Source of the DNA: Pseudomonas putida
GTDB lineage: Bacteria > Pseudomonadota > Gammaproteobacteria > Pseudomonadales > Pseudomonadaceae
Length of the DNA: 64,000 nucleotides
Direction of reading: 5' to 3'
NCBI RefSeq assembly: GCF_028682635.1
Contig: NZ_JANHLK010000016.1
Span: 1 to 64,000 of the forward strand
The first letter of the stretch is position 1; the number at the start of each line of letters is the position of its first letter. The position numbers and the translations under genes are program-made. Below, in pieces: positions 1-9,394 of the stretch. The notes under the pieces were generated by a model. That model saw only the letters and a list, made by a program, of their open reading frames with translations. It made no database searches and was not told the DNA's origin.

Positions 1-38
1 ATCTGTGTAACGCCACAAACCCAACATACCCACAAATC

Positions 39-150
39 TGTAGGAGCTGGCTTGCCAGCGAAGGCGGCCTCAAGGTCGACCAATCTCTCACGGCTGTAGC
101 CGATCCCCTGTAGGAGCTGGCTTGTCGGGTCGCCGCATCGCAGCGAAGGC
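39..150. repeat. Two tandem REP-type repeats at the left edge
   Basis: Two copies starting with TGTAGGAGCTGGCTTG begin at 39 and 109, each followed by a related tail containing ATCTCTCACGG or ATCCCTCACGG. The second copy has about 16 extra bases (GTCGGGTCGCCGCATCGCA), the same long form, in reverse complement, that appears in the array near 61 kb. They lie downstream of the leftward galE. No gene is seen in 1-224. Confidence 0.75.
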
Positions 151-224
151 GTCCTTGAAGCCGACTAATCCCTCACGGGTGTACCCGGACCTACTGTCCC
201 ACCGCAGCAACCCCAGCAGTACAT

Positions 225-1202
225 TCAGTGCCACGGATACTTCTTCTCCCACTCCCACGCATGCGCCACGATCTGTTCCAGTGTGGCATATCGCGGTTGC
301 CAGCCCAGCAAGCTCTTGGCCCGTCGAGCATCCGCCACCAGCCGTGGCGGGTCGCCAGCGCGGCGGGGCGCTTCACTGATGAAGATGTCCCGGCCGGTCA
401 CGCGACGCGCCGTGTCGATCACCTGCTGCACCGAGAAACCCTGGCCATTGCCAAGGTTGAAAGCCGTGCTGGCCCCCCCCGCCAACAAATAGTCCACCGC
501 CTGCGCGTGAGCGGCCACCAGGTCGACAACGTGGACGTAGTCGCGAATACAGGTGCCGTCCGGCGTGTCGTAGTCAAAGCCAAAGACAGTAATGGTCTTG
601 CGCCGCCCGGAGGCTGCCTGCAGGACCAGCGGCAGCAGGTGGGTCTCAGGTTCGTGGCGTTCGCCCAACTGCCCCTCAGGGTCTGCGCCGGCAGCGTTGA
701 AGTAGCGCAGGCAAACCGACCTGAGCCCGTAGGCGCGGTCGAAATCTTCCAGCACCTGCTCCACCATCCACTTGCTGCGGCCATAGGGGTTGATCGCGGC
801 CTTGGGGTGCGCTTCATCGATTGGCACATACGCCGGGTCGCCATAGACGGCGGCGGTGGAGGAGAAGATGAAGTGCTTGACCTCGGCGCGAACCATCGCC
901 TTGAGCAGCGTCAGGGTCGCCGCCAGGTTGTTCTGGTAATACTTGGCCGGCTCCGTGACGGACTCACCCACCTGGATGAAGGAGGCGAAGTGGAACACCG
1001 CATCGAAGCGGTGGGTGCCGAACAGCGTGTCCAGGGCCTGGGCGTCGGCGATGTCGAGTTCGACCAGTGTCCCGCCCAGCACCGCGCTGCGGTAGCCGGT
1101 GGAAAAGTTGTCCGCCACCACCAGTTCGTGCCCCGCGCCAAGGAGCTGCTTGACCATGTGCGAACCGATGTAGCCTGCGCCGCCTATCACCAGGAATTTC
1201 AT
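225..1202 (-). CDS. galE: UDP-glucose 4-epimerase
   Basis: Cytoplasmic NAD-dependent epimerase interconverting UDP-glucose and UDP-galactose, supplying precursors for the polysaccharide locus. The 325-residue protein is close to the usual GalE length. It shows the Rossmann motif GGAGYIG at 7-13, the SST segment at 114-116 and the catalytic Y140-x3-K144 (YGRSK) of extended short-chain dehydrogenases, followed by the RYFNAAGA segment typical of GalE. It is the last gene of a leftward unit after the polymerase and the glycoside hydrolase, 83 bases after the latter. A related epimerase acting on another UDP-sugar cannot be excluded by sequence reading alone. Confidence 0.9.
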   Translation of the reverse strand: MKFLVIGGAGYIGSHMVKQLLGAGHELVVADNFSTGYRSAVLGGTLVELDIADAQALDTLFGTHRFDAVFHFASFIQVGESVTEPAKYYQNNLAATLTLLKAMVRAEVKHFIFSSTAAVYGDPAYVPIDEAHPKAAINPYGRSKWMVEQVLEDFDRAYGLRSVCLRYFNAAGADPEGQLGERHEPETHLLPLVLQAASGRRKTITVFGFDYDTPDGTCIRDYVHVVDLVAAHAQAVDYLLAGGASTAFNLGNGQGFSVQQVIDTARRVTGRDIFISEAPRRAGDPPRLVADARRAKSLLGWQPRYATLEQIVAHAWEWEKKYPWH

Positions 1203-1285
1203 GCCGCTCTCCTTGATATCGATGCGGTGTCAGCGCGAGGCGGCCGACCCGTCCTTTAAAAGACCTTTGCTGTCACTTGAGACTG

Positions 1286-3916
1286 TCACTCGCTTGCGAT
1301 GCTCGCTTGCGATGCTTTTTTCAGGAACAACCAATTGGACGCCTGCAGGCCGTCGAACTTGATCGTGTAGCGCCCATCCTGGTAAGTGGCCGGCAGTTTC
1401 CCAGGTCGTCCTCCGGGGCCGCCCTGGGTGTACAGGGTCAATCCCGCCGGGGCCTGGAGGGTCAGGGTGCCCTCCAGAGGCTCCACGTAAAATGGCGTCT
1501 TGTCGCCGTCCTTGGGGATGGCCCGGGTGCCCAGGGAAATCAGCAGGTCAGCGGACTTGCCGACGGGCGCGCCGTCCAGGCTTTGCACGACAACGCTGGC
1601 GTAGGCGGTCTTGATCTGTACCTGGATATTGCCCAACTTGATCGACTCACCGCCTATCCAGCCGGTGGCCGCCTGGGTGCGGGGCGTATCGATGGTGTAG
1701 ATGCCTTGTTTCCAGTTGCGCTTGAGCTCACCGGTGTCCGTGGTGGACTCGGTGGCCGAGGCGTCCAGTAGCGACTTTGCCGGGTCATGAAACACCTGGG
1801 CGTTACTGGCGATGACGCCCGGTTGCAACCAGGGCAGTTGCGGCGTCCGGGGCATGGCGATCTGCAGTTTGCCTTTCTCCATGGCGGTGCGCAGCAGGGC
1901 CGAGTTGGCCGGTGTAATGCTTTGGTTGAACAGGGTCTCTGGCGTCGGCGCGAAGACATAGGTGGTCTTGGCTTCGTGAACGTCGGCGCGACGATAAAGC
2001 AAGGCGGCGGCGGGCAGGGTGGCCAGCATGGCCGGGTCGTTATAGGCGTGCCAGTTGCCCGCCGACATCCCTTGCTCGGAGAGCCCTTCCTGGCTATAGG
2101 CATATTGCATCAGCGCGTCCCAGCCCTGATGGCTGGCCGTGCCGGCCACATAGAGTGGCAGCGAGTGGCGGTCGGCGATCGGGAAGGGCTCGTTGTTCCA
2201 TTCCGTGACGGTCAGGGGTTTGCCGACGACCTGGCCGGCGCCAATCCAGTCCACCAGGCTGGCGCTGGTCAGCGGGTTTTTCTCCAGCGACCCCGGGCCC
2301 CCGTAGATATGCACGTCGACCACGTCTCCGGCGGTCAGGGCCGGCAGGGCGCTGAGGCCGTTGCCGCCCCAGCTGCTGGTGGTGGCAATCGGCACTTTCA
2401 CGCCGGTCTCGCGCAGGGAAGCGATCATGTCGACGTTGAAGCGCCGTTCCAGGTCATTGAGAAACAGCTTGGCGGGGCCAGGCTCCCAGGATCGCCAGGT
2501 CTGGTCTTGCGACAGGTCGTGCTGTTTGGCAAAGGCCTTGGCCGCGTTCATGTACAGCTCGGTGTGCCGGGGTACTGATTTGTCGGGCAACAGGGCGTTG
2601 CCATAGTGTTGGGTGATGTCGTTTTCGTTGGTGATCAGCACCGCGGCAATCGCCGGATCGTCCTTGTAGGCAAGGCCGGTATAGCTGTTGACGTGGCTCA
2701 GGTAATCCCTGGCAAAGCGTTTCATGGCCTGCTGGATTGTGACGTTTACGTAGGCGTAGCCCTTGAGGTCGGCGATGCCATACTGGCTCTTCGGCAATTC
2801 ATCGAAGCCAAAGATGTTGTCGTTCGCCCAGAGGGCTCGTTCGACGTGCATGTCGAGCCAGACATAGATGCCCTCGTCCTTCAGGCTCTTGATCCACAGA
2901 TCGAGCTTCTTCAGCGATTCTTCGTTCAGGTGCTGGGTATCGTGCACGACCCTGCCGTCACCGAAGATGTTGGGCAAGACCCACGGCGAGTCATGGTGGT
3001 GCAGTCGCACCAGGTTGAACCCCAGGGCCGAGAGGCGCTTGGCCTGCAGCTTGATCGCATCGTCCGGCGTGCGAAACAGCGTATAGGCCGAGAGGTTGGT
3101 GCCCCAGAAGCGCGCCGGGGTGTTGTCGGCAAACAGCAGTTGCTCGCCGACCGCCTTGACGAAGCCACGCTTGCCCGCAGGCTTTTCCTGGGCATTGAGA
3201 AAGGACAGGTCGACCGGCGCGGTCTTCCAGTCCAGCCTGTCGCTCGGCCAGCTCTTCGGGTCCGCGACGCCGAAGCGCTCGGCGGCGGTTGGCCCCAGCG
3301 CCACATCGCCGGACACGCTAAAGGTGGCCTTGACGGTTTTTCGACCGGGCTTGATCCGGTCCTTGTAGAAGAACGCCCGCACCTGGGACTTATCACCCGG
3401 TTCGAAATACACACTTTCCAGCGCGGGCTCAAAAAGCATCTCCATGCGCCGCCCCTGGGCATTACCCCAGGACCAGCCACGGTTGCCGGGCAGCAACACC
3501 GGCACGCCCATTTCTTCGGCAAGGGCCGGGTCGAAATTGAAGACGATGCCGCCGCCCATCACGTTCGACTTCATGCTGCGGGCATTGAGGACCAGGTCCA
3601 TGCTCAATGTCTGCTGGTCTTCCTTGCGAATCTGCCCGGTCGCGTCGAAATCCAGCCTTTGGCTCTTGCCTTCCATGGCGTAGACATAGGGCGAGATCAC
3701 CTTGAGCGAGGGGGTAAAGTCCGCCCAGTCCCAGTTGCTTCCCCAAAACACGAATTGAGAGGCCATGGCAGGGCTGCCGCCGCGCGTGACCTGGGGCAGG
3801 CCGCTGCGCTCATCGACGCTGACGACCCACTCCGCCGCCCGGGTGCCGGACGGCCAGATGACAAGAAACAGGAGAAAGACTGATAGCAGAGGCATGCGGT
3901 GAACAAAACACGTCAT
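1286..3916 (-). CDS. Secreted clan GH-A glycoside hydrolase of the EPS locus
   Basis: Large exported protein, 876 residues from the ATG at 3916. The frame stays open further upstream, but this start gives a signal peptide (hydrophobic stretch about 9-22, Ala-Ala near 27-28) and sits 5 bases after the polymerase stop. Residues about 30-260 form an unassigned beta-rich N-terminal region. A TIM-barrel-like domain follows from about 270, with the likely acid/base E431 in ITNEND and likely nucleophile E572 in TEWNNEP, the arrangement of clan GH-A (GH5/GH39-like). It probably trims or releases exopolysaccharide in the periplasm, as PslG does for Psl; that role is inference. Family assignment within the clan is uncertain. 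Confidence 0.7.
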   Translation of the reverse strand: MTCFVHRMPLLSVFLLFLVIWPSGTRAAEWVVSVDERSGLPQVTRGGSPAMASQFVFWGSNWDWADFTPSLKVISPYVYAMEGKSQRLDFDATGQIRKEDQQTLSMDLVLNARSMKSNVMGGGIVFNFDPALAEEMGVPVLLPGNRGWSWGNAQGRRMEMLFEPALESVYFEPGDKSQVRAFFYKDRIKPGRKTVKATFSVSGDVALGPTAAERFGVADPKSWPSDRLDWKTAPVDLSFLNAQEKPAGKRGFVKAVGEQLLFADNTPARFWGTNLSAYTLFRTPDDAIKLQAKRLSALGFNLVRLHHHDSPWVLPNIFGDGRVVHDTQHLNEESLKKLDLWIKSLKDEGIYVWLDMHVERALWANDNIFGFDELPKSQYGIADLKGYAYVNVTIQQAMKRFARDYLSHVNSYTGLAYKDDPAIAAVLITNENDITQHYGNALLPDKSVPRHTELYMNAAKAFAKQHDLSQDQTWRSWEPGPAKLFLNDLERRFNVDMIASLRETGVKVPIATTSSWGGNGLSALPALTAGDVVDVHIYGGPGSLEKNPLTSASLVDWIGAGQVVGKPLTVTEWNNEPFPIADRHSLPLYVAGTASHQGWDALMQYAYSQEGLSEQGMSAGNWHAYNDPAMLATLPAAALLYRRADVHEAKTTYVFAPTPETLFNQSITPANSALLRTAMEKGKLQIAMPRTPQLPWLQPGVIASNAQVFHDPAKSLLDASATESTTDTGELKRNWKQGIYTIDTPRTQAATGWIGGESIKLGNIQVQIKTAYASVVVQSLDGAPVGKSADLLISLGTRAIPKDGDKTPFYVEPLEGTLTLQAPAGLTLYTQGGPGGRPGKLPATYQDGRYTIKFDGLQASNWLFLKKASQASIASE

Positions 3917-3921
3917 GAGCG

Positions 3922-5448
3922 TTACCAGGTCTGTTGAAGGGCACTCTTGCTGCTTGCAGTCTCCGCGCGCTTGAGCCTGCGCGCCATCTGAGCATAGGAC
4001 ACGCCCAGTCCGGCCACCGACCAATACACCACGGGGATGACCGTGATGCTACTGACGGTGATGATGGTTATCAGAATCCCGGCCAGGGTCGCCAGCAGCG
4101 CCCGTCCCAATCGTCGCGACTCATCATCCTTGTTGGGGTACGAACGCATCGCCTTGCGGATGCCGAGCACAATGGTGGCGAAAAACGCCACGAACAGCGT
4201 GAGCCCGATCAAGCCCATTTGCAGGGCGATGCCGATATAGGTGTTGACGATGTCGATGATGCCCTGGCCCTGGATCAGTGACTGCATTTCCGGAGTGCTG
4301 CGGTAATCGAAGGACCCCAGCCACGGATTACGCTGGATGACGATCACCGAGTTATCGATCAGTCGCTGACGGTAAGTGATGTTCTCGGCTTCTACCGAGC
4401 CGATGAAGGGCAGCAGATCAATGATTTTTTGTCCGCCAGGCACAATGGCCAGCAGCGGCAGGGCGAGTACGGCGGCGACTCCGAGCAGCATCAGGCGCCT
4501 GACCGCATAACGGCCGGTGCCGATGAACATGATGATCATGACCGCGGCACCGATCCACGGGCCGCGCGACAGGGGCGCGAACAAACCCCCGGCGAGCAGG
4601 AGGGCGCCGAGCCGTCGTTGCAGTTTGCTGCGCACGCCCTCCTGCAGGAACAGGTAAAAGCCGATGGCCACGGCAATCACATAGCCCAGCGCAATGGCCT
4701 GGCCGGTGGTGACGCTGGCGCGCAGCGAGCCGCCACGGCTGAGATAGGTGGAGATTTCCCATTGCACGCCCATGGCGTAGGTCAGCGCGTTGTACAGCAG
4801 CCAGCGGCGGGAAAATTCGAACAGACCGATCAGCGACAGCACCATGGCGGCGAGTAAAAAGCCCAGCATTACGTCCTTGAAGTCGCTGACATTCTTCACG
4901 GCTCGACTGGCCACGTAGTAAGGCAGGAAAACGTCGAGGAACAGATAGAGCGATTGGCGCAGGGTGTCTGTGGGCGTGGTCTGGCGCAGGAAAAGAGCGG
5001 ACGTCAGGAGCAGATAGGCCAACAGGAGTTTGTCCGGCCAGGTGCGCCCGAAGGGCAGGGTGTCTGGTCGCCTGCGCAACGCCAGGAAAGCCGGGAGCAG
5101 TATGCACAGTGACAGTAGCCGTACATGGTTCAGGTCAAACAGATAGTTGATCAGGCCGAAGCCGGGGACCTGCGCCGACGCGGGTGGAATGAGAAACAAC
5201 AGCAGGAAAAATAACGCCATGGGGTTGCGTTCGCGCTGCCGCGACACCGTCAGGATGATGGCGGTAACGCCCGCATACACCCAGAAACTGTGGGAAAAAA
5301 AGGCCACCAGCGTCAAGGCAAACCAGAGGTTGCGCCGCCGCGTGAAATCACTGTGAGGGATCAGGTCTGCCGCCGGTCGCCGTGCAAAAGCGAAGACGAT
5401 ACCGGCAAGGACCAGGATGACGACTAACGCGCGAAAGTGCTCAGGCAT
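3922..5448 (-). CDS. Wzy-type polysaccharide polymerase / O-antigen ligase-like membrane protein
   Basis: A 508-residue integral membrane protein with about a dozen hydrophobic segments across its length and a longer polar stretch at roughly 350-390 that probably forms the periplasmic loop of Wzy/WaaL-type proteins. It contains an SRGPWIG segment typical of the O-antigen ligase/polymerase superfamily. Its expected role is polymerising lipid-linked repeat units on the periplasmic face after Wzx flipping. It is the first gene of a leftward unit divergent from the flippase at 5553. Polymerase rather than ligase is inferred from context: flippase, initiating transferase and many glycosyltransferases are present, with no lipid A core genes. 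Confidence 0.75.
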   Translation of the reverse strand: MPEHFRALVVILVLAGIVFAFARRPAADLIPHSDFTRRRNLWFALTLVAFFSHSFWVYAGVTAIILTVSRQRERNPMALFFLLLFLIPPASAQVPGFGLINYLFDLNHVRLLSLCILLPAFLALRRRPDTLPFGRTWPDKLLLAYLLLTSALFLRQTTPTDTLRQSLYLFLDVFLPYYVASRAVKNVSDFKDVMLGFLLAAMVLSLIGLFEFSRRWLLYNALTYAMGVQWEISTYLSRGGSLRASVTTGQAIALGYVIAVAIGFYLFLQEGVRSKLQRRLGALLLAGGLFAPLSRGPWIGAAVMIIMFIGTGRYAVRRLMLLGVAAVLALPLLAIVPGGQKIIDLLPFIGSVEAENITYRQRLIDNSVIVIQRNPWLGSFDYRSTPEMQSLIQGQGIIDIVNTYIGIALQMGLIGLTLFVAFFATIVLGIRKAMRSYPNKDDESRRLGRALLATLAGILITIITVSSITVIPVVYWSVAGLGVSYAQMARRLKRAETASSKSALQQTW

Positions 5449-5552
5449 GGGCTACCGATTTATTTGATGAGAGAGCGATGGCTAATGGCTAGTGCTTTGC
5501 CTAATAGCGACTATAGTACCTTTCGAGTCATCCAATACCGGGGATTGATGTT
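5449..5552. promoter_or_regulatory. Divergent promoter region of the EPS locus
   Basis: A 104-base gap between the leftward polymerase unit and the rightward flippase unit. It is more AT-rich than its flanks and includes ACTATAGTACC near 5509-5521 as a possible -10 area. It must hold the start sites of both units, but I could not define a convincing -35/-10 pair or an operator. Confidence 0.4.
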
Positions 5553-6935
5553 ATGCCTTCAGTTCACATATCGCCATCGTTTGGCCTTCGTCGTAAAGCG
5601 ATATCTGCTGGGGCATGGAACCTCGGGGCGCTGGTCACCTCGCAAGCGATTCGCCTGGGTGGCAACCTGGTGATGACCCGTCTGCTGATGCCGGAAATGT
5701 TCGGCATCATCGCCATCGCCACCACCGTCTTGTTCGTCCTGCACCTGCTGTCCGACGTGGGGTTGCGGCAGAACATCCTGCAGAGCACGCGGGGCGACGA
5801 CCCGGAGTTTCTCAATACCCTGTGGACCGTGCAGATCGTGCGCGGCTTTGTGCTGTTCGCCTTGACGCTGCTTCTCGCCGCCGCGGCCTGGTATTCGCAA
5901 GCCATCGATTTCTGGTCGCACAACTCCACCTATGCCTCACCGCAATTGCCGGCGGTGCTGGCCTGGACCGGCGTTACCGCGATCATCTACGGGTTCCAGT
6001 CGACAAAAGTCGACCTGGCCGTTCGCGCTTTCCAGCAAAAGAAAGTGGTGATCGCCGAGTTCGCTTCCCAGGTCGTCGGCTTGCTGGCGATGCTGGTCAT
6101 CGGTTATTTCACCCATTCCATCTGGTCGCTGGTGGCTGCCGGGCTGATCACCGCGCTGGTCAGCACGCTGCTTGGGCACTACTGGTTCGAGGGGCCGTCC
6201 AACAGCCTGCGCTGGGAACGCGCAGCGCTTGACGAACTGGTGGTCTTCGGTCGCTGGATCCTGTTGTCTTCGGCCGTGGGCGTACTGTCCATGCAGGGCG
6301 ACCGGATCATTTTCGGCGGCAGCATGACAGTCACCGAAATGGGCGTGTATTCCATTGCCGTACTGATCCTCGGCGCGGTCCAGACCGGTGTACTGAAAGT
6401 GGTCGGGGCCGTGGCCCTGCCGGCCTTCGGTGAGGCCGCGAGAACCAATGACTTCGATCGTCTGCGCCGGTTGTATTTCAAATTCAAGATGTTGGTCGAC
6501 GTTGCGCTGCTGTTTCTGTGCGGGCTGTTCTGGGTCACCAGTCCATTGATCATCAGCATTTTGTACGATGAGCGTTACCACGATGCCGGCAAGATGATGG
6601 CCATTCTGTCGACGTCGTTTTTCATGATGCGCTACATCGTGGCCAACCAGATCTGGATCGCCCTGGGGCTCACCAAATACCAGGCCATCGACAACATCAT
6701 TCGTGTCGTTTCGTTATGGGTGGTGGTGCCGGTATTGCTGGCTATCGGTGGCGTCGAATACGCGATCTGGGGGGTCGCGCTGCATACATTGCCTACCCTG
6801 GTGCTGGTTGTGTATGTCAATCGTCGCGTGGGTATCCTCGATATCAAGCGCGAGCTGATGGTGTTGCCTATGCTGGTGGTAGGCGCCTTGTGTGGCGAGT
6901 TGGTGCTGGTCGTTTTCCGCTGGCTGTTCGGTTGA
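5553..6935 (+). CDS. Wzx-type lipid-linked oligosaccharide flippase
   Basis: A 460-residue polytopic membrane protein of the polysaccharide transporter (MATE-like, PST) family. The N-terminus reads AISAGAWNLGALVTSQAIRL followed by RLLMPEMFGI, the usual opening of these flippases, with about 12 to 14 hydrophobic segments after it. Expected role: flipping undecaprenyl-diphosphate-linked repeat units across the inner membrane. It opens the long rightward operon and lies opposite the Wzy-like gene, so both core elements of a Wzx/Wzy pathway share one divergent promoter region. The ATG at 5553 is chosen because it directly precedes the conserved N-terminus. Confidence 0.85.
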   Translation: MPSVHISPSFGLRRKAISAGAWNLGALVTSQAIRLGGNLVMTRLLMPEMFGIIAIATTVLFVLHLLSDVGLRQNILQSTRGDDPEFLNTLWTVQIVRGFVLFALTLLLAAAAWYSQAIDFWSHNSTYASPQLPAVLAWTGVTAIIYGFQSTKVDLAVRAFQQKKVVIAEFASQVVGLLAMLVIGYFTHSIWSLVAAGLITALVSTLLGHYWFEGPSNSLRWERAALDELVVFGRWILLSSAVGVLSMQGDRIIFGGSMTVTEMGVYSIAVLILGAVQTGVLKVVGAVALPAFGEAARTNDFDRLRRLYFKFKMLVDVALLFLCGLFWVTSPLIISILYDERYHDAGKMMAILSTSFFMMRYIVANQIWIALGLTKYQAIDNIIRVVSLWVVVPVLLAIGGVEYAIWGVALHTLPTLVLVVYVNRRVGILDIKRELMVLPMLVVGALCGELVLVVFRWLFG

Positions 6936-7007
6936 ACCGGTTGGCCGGGAATGTTGAAGCACCCTTGAAATCTGCGATGCAATCTCGATCCCATGGAGCT
7001 GTGAGTG

Positions 7008-7190
7008 ATGAGTGAACGCGTGTTGAATAACTCTGCCATCAGTCGCAGAGGACTCATTCGGGCATTTGCCCTGTTAAGCCTGGGGGGGCTGGTAGTGAAA
7101 TTTTCCGGGTTTGGGGCCCGGTCTCCTGCAGGAAAATCGGAGTTTGTCGTGATCAACGGGTGGGTGTTACCTGCCGCGCATTTCCGGTAA
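7008..7190 (+). CDS. Small Tat-signal protein preceding the GMC oxidoreductase
   Basis: A 60-residue protein with a twin-arginine signal (SRRGLIRAFALLSLGG at about 13-28) and a short tail ending VLPAAHFR. A GTG lies at 7005, but the ATG at 7008 follows a GGAG stretch and is preferred. It ends 8 bases before the GMC oxidoreductase, so the two are surely co-transcribed. The arrangement recalls small Tat-exported subunits that escort a partner flavoenzyme, such as the small subunit of gluconate 2-dehydrogenase, since the GMC protein itself shows no signal peptide. The protein is not otherwise recognised; that partner role is inference. Confidence 0.6.
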   Translation: MSERVLNNSAISRRGLIRAFALLSLGGLVVKFSGFGARSPAGKSEFVVINGWVLPAAHFR

Positions 7191-7198
7191 CTGCACCT

Positions 7199-8680
7199 AT
7201 GATCAAAGACTACCAAACGCAGAAAGACCTGCGCGATCACTATGATTTCTGCATCGTTGGCGCAGGCCCGGCCGGCATCACGCTGGCCTTGCGTTTGGCT
7301 GGCAATGGCTGGCGCGTCGTGCTTCTGGAGGGTGGGGGCCGCGAATATGCCCCGTATTCACAAAGCCTCTACAAGACATCGTCCACGGGGCTTGAGGCCT
7401 ACACGGAAGAAACCCGCCTGCGCTACCTGGGCGGCACCTCCAACCATTGGGCCGGGCGTTGCCGACCCTTGGTGCCTTCGGACTTTACCCTCGCCCCGCA
7501 GGGGGATCTGCCCGGCTGGCCCATCGCGTTTTCCGAGATGGAGCGCAATCTGCCAGCGGCCATGGCCATTCTGGACCTGCCACTGGACTCGGGGTTCAAG
7601 ACCGTCAACGCGGCCTTCAACAGCGACGAATTCGAAGCCGACCGTTTCCTGCTCAGCCCGCCGACGCGGTTTGCCCAGAAATATGCCAAGGAACTTGACG
7701 AGACCGAGGGCCTGGACGTCTTCATCAACTGCAATTGTGTCGACCTGGATTTCGACAAGGACACTGGCCGTATCGTCGCCGTTGTCGTGTCCGATTACGA
7801 ACGCAACCAGGAGCGCATCTCGGCCAAGCAATTCATCCTGGCCACCGGCGCGATCGAGAATGCCAGGCAGCTGCTTAACAGCCAGTCATTGGCCGCCGCC
7901 GGCGTGGTCACCGAGGATGGCATGGTCGGTCGATGCTTCATGGAACACCTGAACATCGCACTGGGTAACTTCATCCTCAACGACGGTGAAAGCAGGGAAT
8001 CCAGGCAGTTCTTCACCAAGGATGCCTTTGTGATCGAGCATCATTCCGGCAAAGGCAATGTCACCGCTTCCCTGGTGTCGCACGTGGAAACCTATGGGCG
8101 CATGGCGGCCATCAAGGGCTTTTTCGAGAATCTGGCCTGCAAGGCTGGCGTGGCGCACAAGATCGAGTTCATTGCCAAGTTCAACTGTCCCGGTGACGGG
8201 GAACTCGCGACGATGATCGAGCAGTTTCCCAACCGCAAGAGTCGCCTCTCATTGACTGAAGAGCGCGATGAACTGGGGATGAGAAAGGTCAACCTCAACT
8301 GGGAGCTCGCCCCCGAAGACCGCGAGACCATTAAAAGCATCGGCCTGGAGGTGGCCAAGTGTTTTGCCGAAGAGGGGCTTGGCTATGTCAAGCTGGACGA
8401 AGCGGTCTATGACGTTTCCTTGCCGCTGAGGGTCGGGCCGCATGCCCATCACATGGGCACGACCCGGATGGCGACTTCCCCGGAATTCGGGGTGGTTGAT
8501 CAGAACTGCAAAGTGTTCGGCACCAACAATCTGTACGTCACCGGCAGCAGTGTTTTTGCCACGGCCGGCGCGAGCAATCCAACCATGCCGCTGTTGCAGC
8601 TGACGCTGCGGCTGGCGGACTACCTCAACCATCAAATGGGTCCTGCGCAGGGCAGATATTCTTCAGTGGAACAGTCTTAG
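7199..8680 (+). CDS. GMC-family FAD oxidoreductase of the EPS locus
   Basis: A 493-residue FAD-dependent alcohol/sugar oxidoreductase. The N-terminal dinucleotide-binding motif is CIVGAGPAGITLALRLAG, followed by an acidic LLEGGG segment. The C-terminal domain has HAHHMGTTRM and the conserved NLYVTGSSVF...GASNPT block, with the His and Asn typical of GMC catalytic sites. The frame is open upstream, but the ATG at 7199 follows the small Tat gene stop and begins just before the Rossmann fold. No signal peptide is visible. It probably oxidises a sugar or sugar-derived alcohol during polysaccharide modification; the substrate cannot be told from the sequence. Confidence 0.8.
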   Translation: MIKDYQTQKDLRDHYDFCIVGAGPAGITLALRLAGNGWRVVLLEGGGREYAPYSQSLYKTSSTGLEAYTEETRLRYLGGTSNHWAGRCRPLVPSDFTLAPQGDLPGWPIAFSEMERNLPAAMAILDLPLDSGFKTVNAAFNSDEFEADRFLLSPPTRFAQKYAKELDETEGLDVFINCNCVDLDFDKDTGRIVAVVVSDYERNQERISAKQFILATGAIENARQLLNSQSLAAAGVVTEDGMVGRCFMEHLNIALGNFILNDGESRESRQFFTKDAFVIEHHSGKGNVTASLVSHVETYGRMAAIKGFFENLACKAGVAHKIEFIAKFNCPGDGELATMIEQFPNRKSRLSLTEERDELGMRKVNLNWELAPEDRETIKSIGLEVAKCFAEEGLGYVKLDEAVYDVSLPLRVGPHAHHMGTTRMATSPEFGVVDQNCKVFGTNNLYVTGSSVFATAGASNPTMPLLQLTLRLADYLNHQMGPAQGRYSSVEQS

Positions 8681-8776
8681 GGAGAGCAACCAAAGCAGGG
8701 TGCCACTACAACAACAACCATGGTGCATCTGGTCTTGGTACCGATGTGAAACGCTGAAATTTGTGAGGCTGACAGG

Positions 8777-9394
8777 ATGATTGGGCTAGCAAAGCGTGCA
8801 ATACGTTACTACGTAAACAAAACGGGTCGGGGCAAGGGGCTATTCAAGAAGTTTTGCCACCCCACCGGCTATGAATGGGCAGATTACCTGGCGCGCTGGG
8901 GAGGCATATATTCGGTCGGCAAGGGCGTATGGATCAATCCCGGCTGCAACATCCCCGACCCTTCGCTGTTGCGCATTGGCAACAACGTCGGCTTGTCCGA
9001 TTGCACGATATTCGGGCACGACGGACTCATTGGCGTATTCGAGATCAGCGCGGGTAAACAGCTCGACTCCGTCGGTGCGGTCGATATATTCGACAACTGT
9101 TTTATCGGTTATCAGTCCATCATCATGCCGGGTCGCAAAATCGGTCCGAATTCAATCGTCGCCGCCGGTGCCGTCGTCACCCGGGATGTTCCGCCCGGTG
9201 TCGTGGTGGGGGGGAACCCGGCGAAGGTGCTCTGCACCGTTGAGGACCTGATCAAGAAAATCGAAGAGCGTTGCGAAGACTATCCGTGGATGGAACTCAT
9301 CCGCCAGCGCGGCACTCACTTCGACCCGGATTACGAGCCCAAGCTCAAGGCCATGAGAGCGCAGTACTTCTTCGGCGAGAAAGCCAATGAGTAG
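8777..9394 (+). CDS. Hexapeptide-repeat acyltransferase (WbbJ/LbH type)
   Basis: A 205-residue left-handed beta-helix acyltransferase. Hexapeptide turns run from about residue 50 to 155, including VGAVDIFDNCFIGYQSIIMP and IGPNSIVAAGAVVTRDVPPG, the classic end of sugar O-acetyltransferases. It probably transfers an acetyl or other acyl group from a CoA donor to a sugar of the repeat unit in the cytoplasm. Its stop overlaps the next glycosyltransferase start by 8 bases, showing translational coupling. The 96-base gap before it contains no gene. Confidence 0.8.
   Translation: MIGLAKRAIRYYVNKTGRGKGLFKKFCHPTGYEWADYLARWGGIYSVGKGVWINPGCNIPDPSLLRIGNNVGLSDCTIFGHDGLIGVFEISAGKQLDSVGAVDIFDNCFIGYQSIIMPGRKIGPNSIVAAGAVVTRDVPPGVVVGGNPAKVLCTVEDLIKKIEERCEDYPWMELIRQRGTHFDPDYEPKLKAMRAQYFFGEKANE

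Noticed and set aside
228..1259. 343-codon open frame opposite galE
   Set aside because: Antisense frame kept open by GC-rich third positions; no recognisable motif, and galE on the other strand has every catalytic residue.
2606..3883. 425-codon open frame opposite the glycoside hydrolase
   Set aside because: Shadow of a real coding region; low-complexity composition rich in Arg, Gly and Val and no domain signal.
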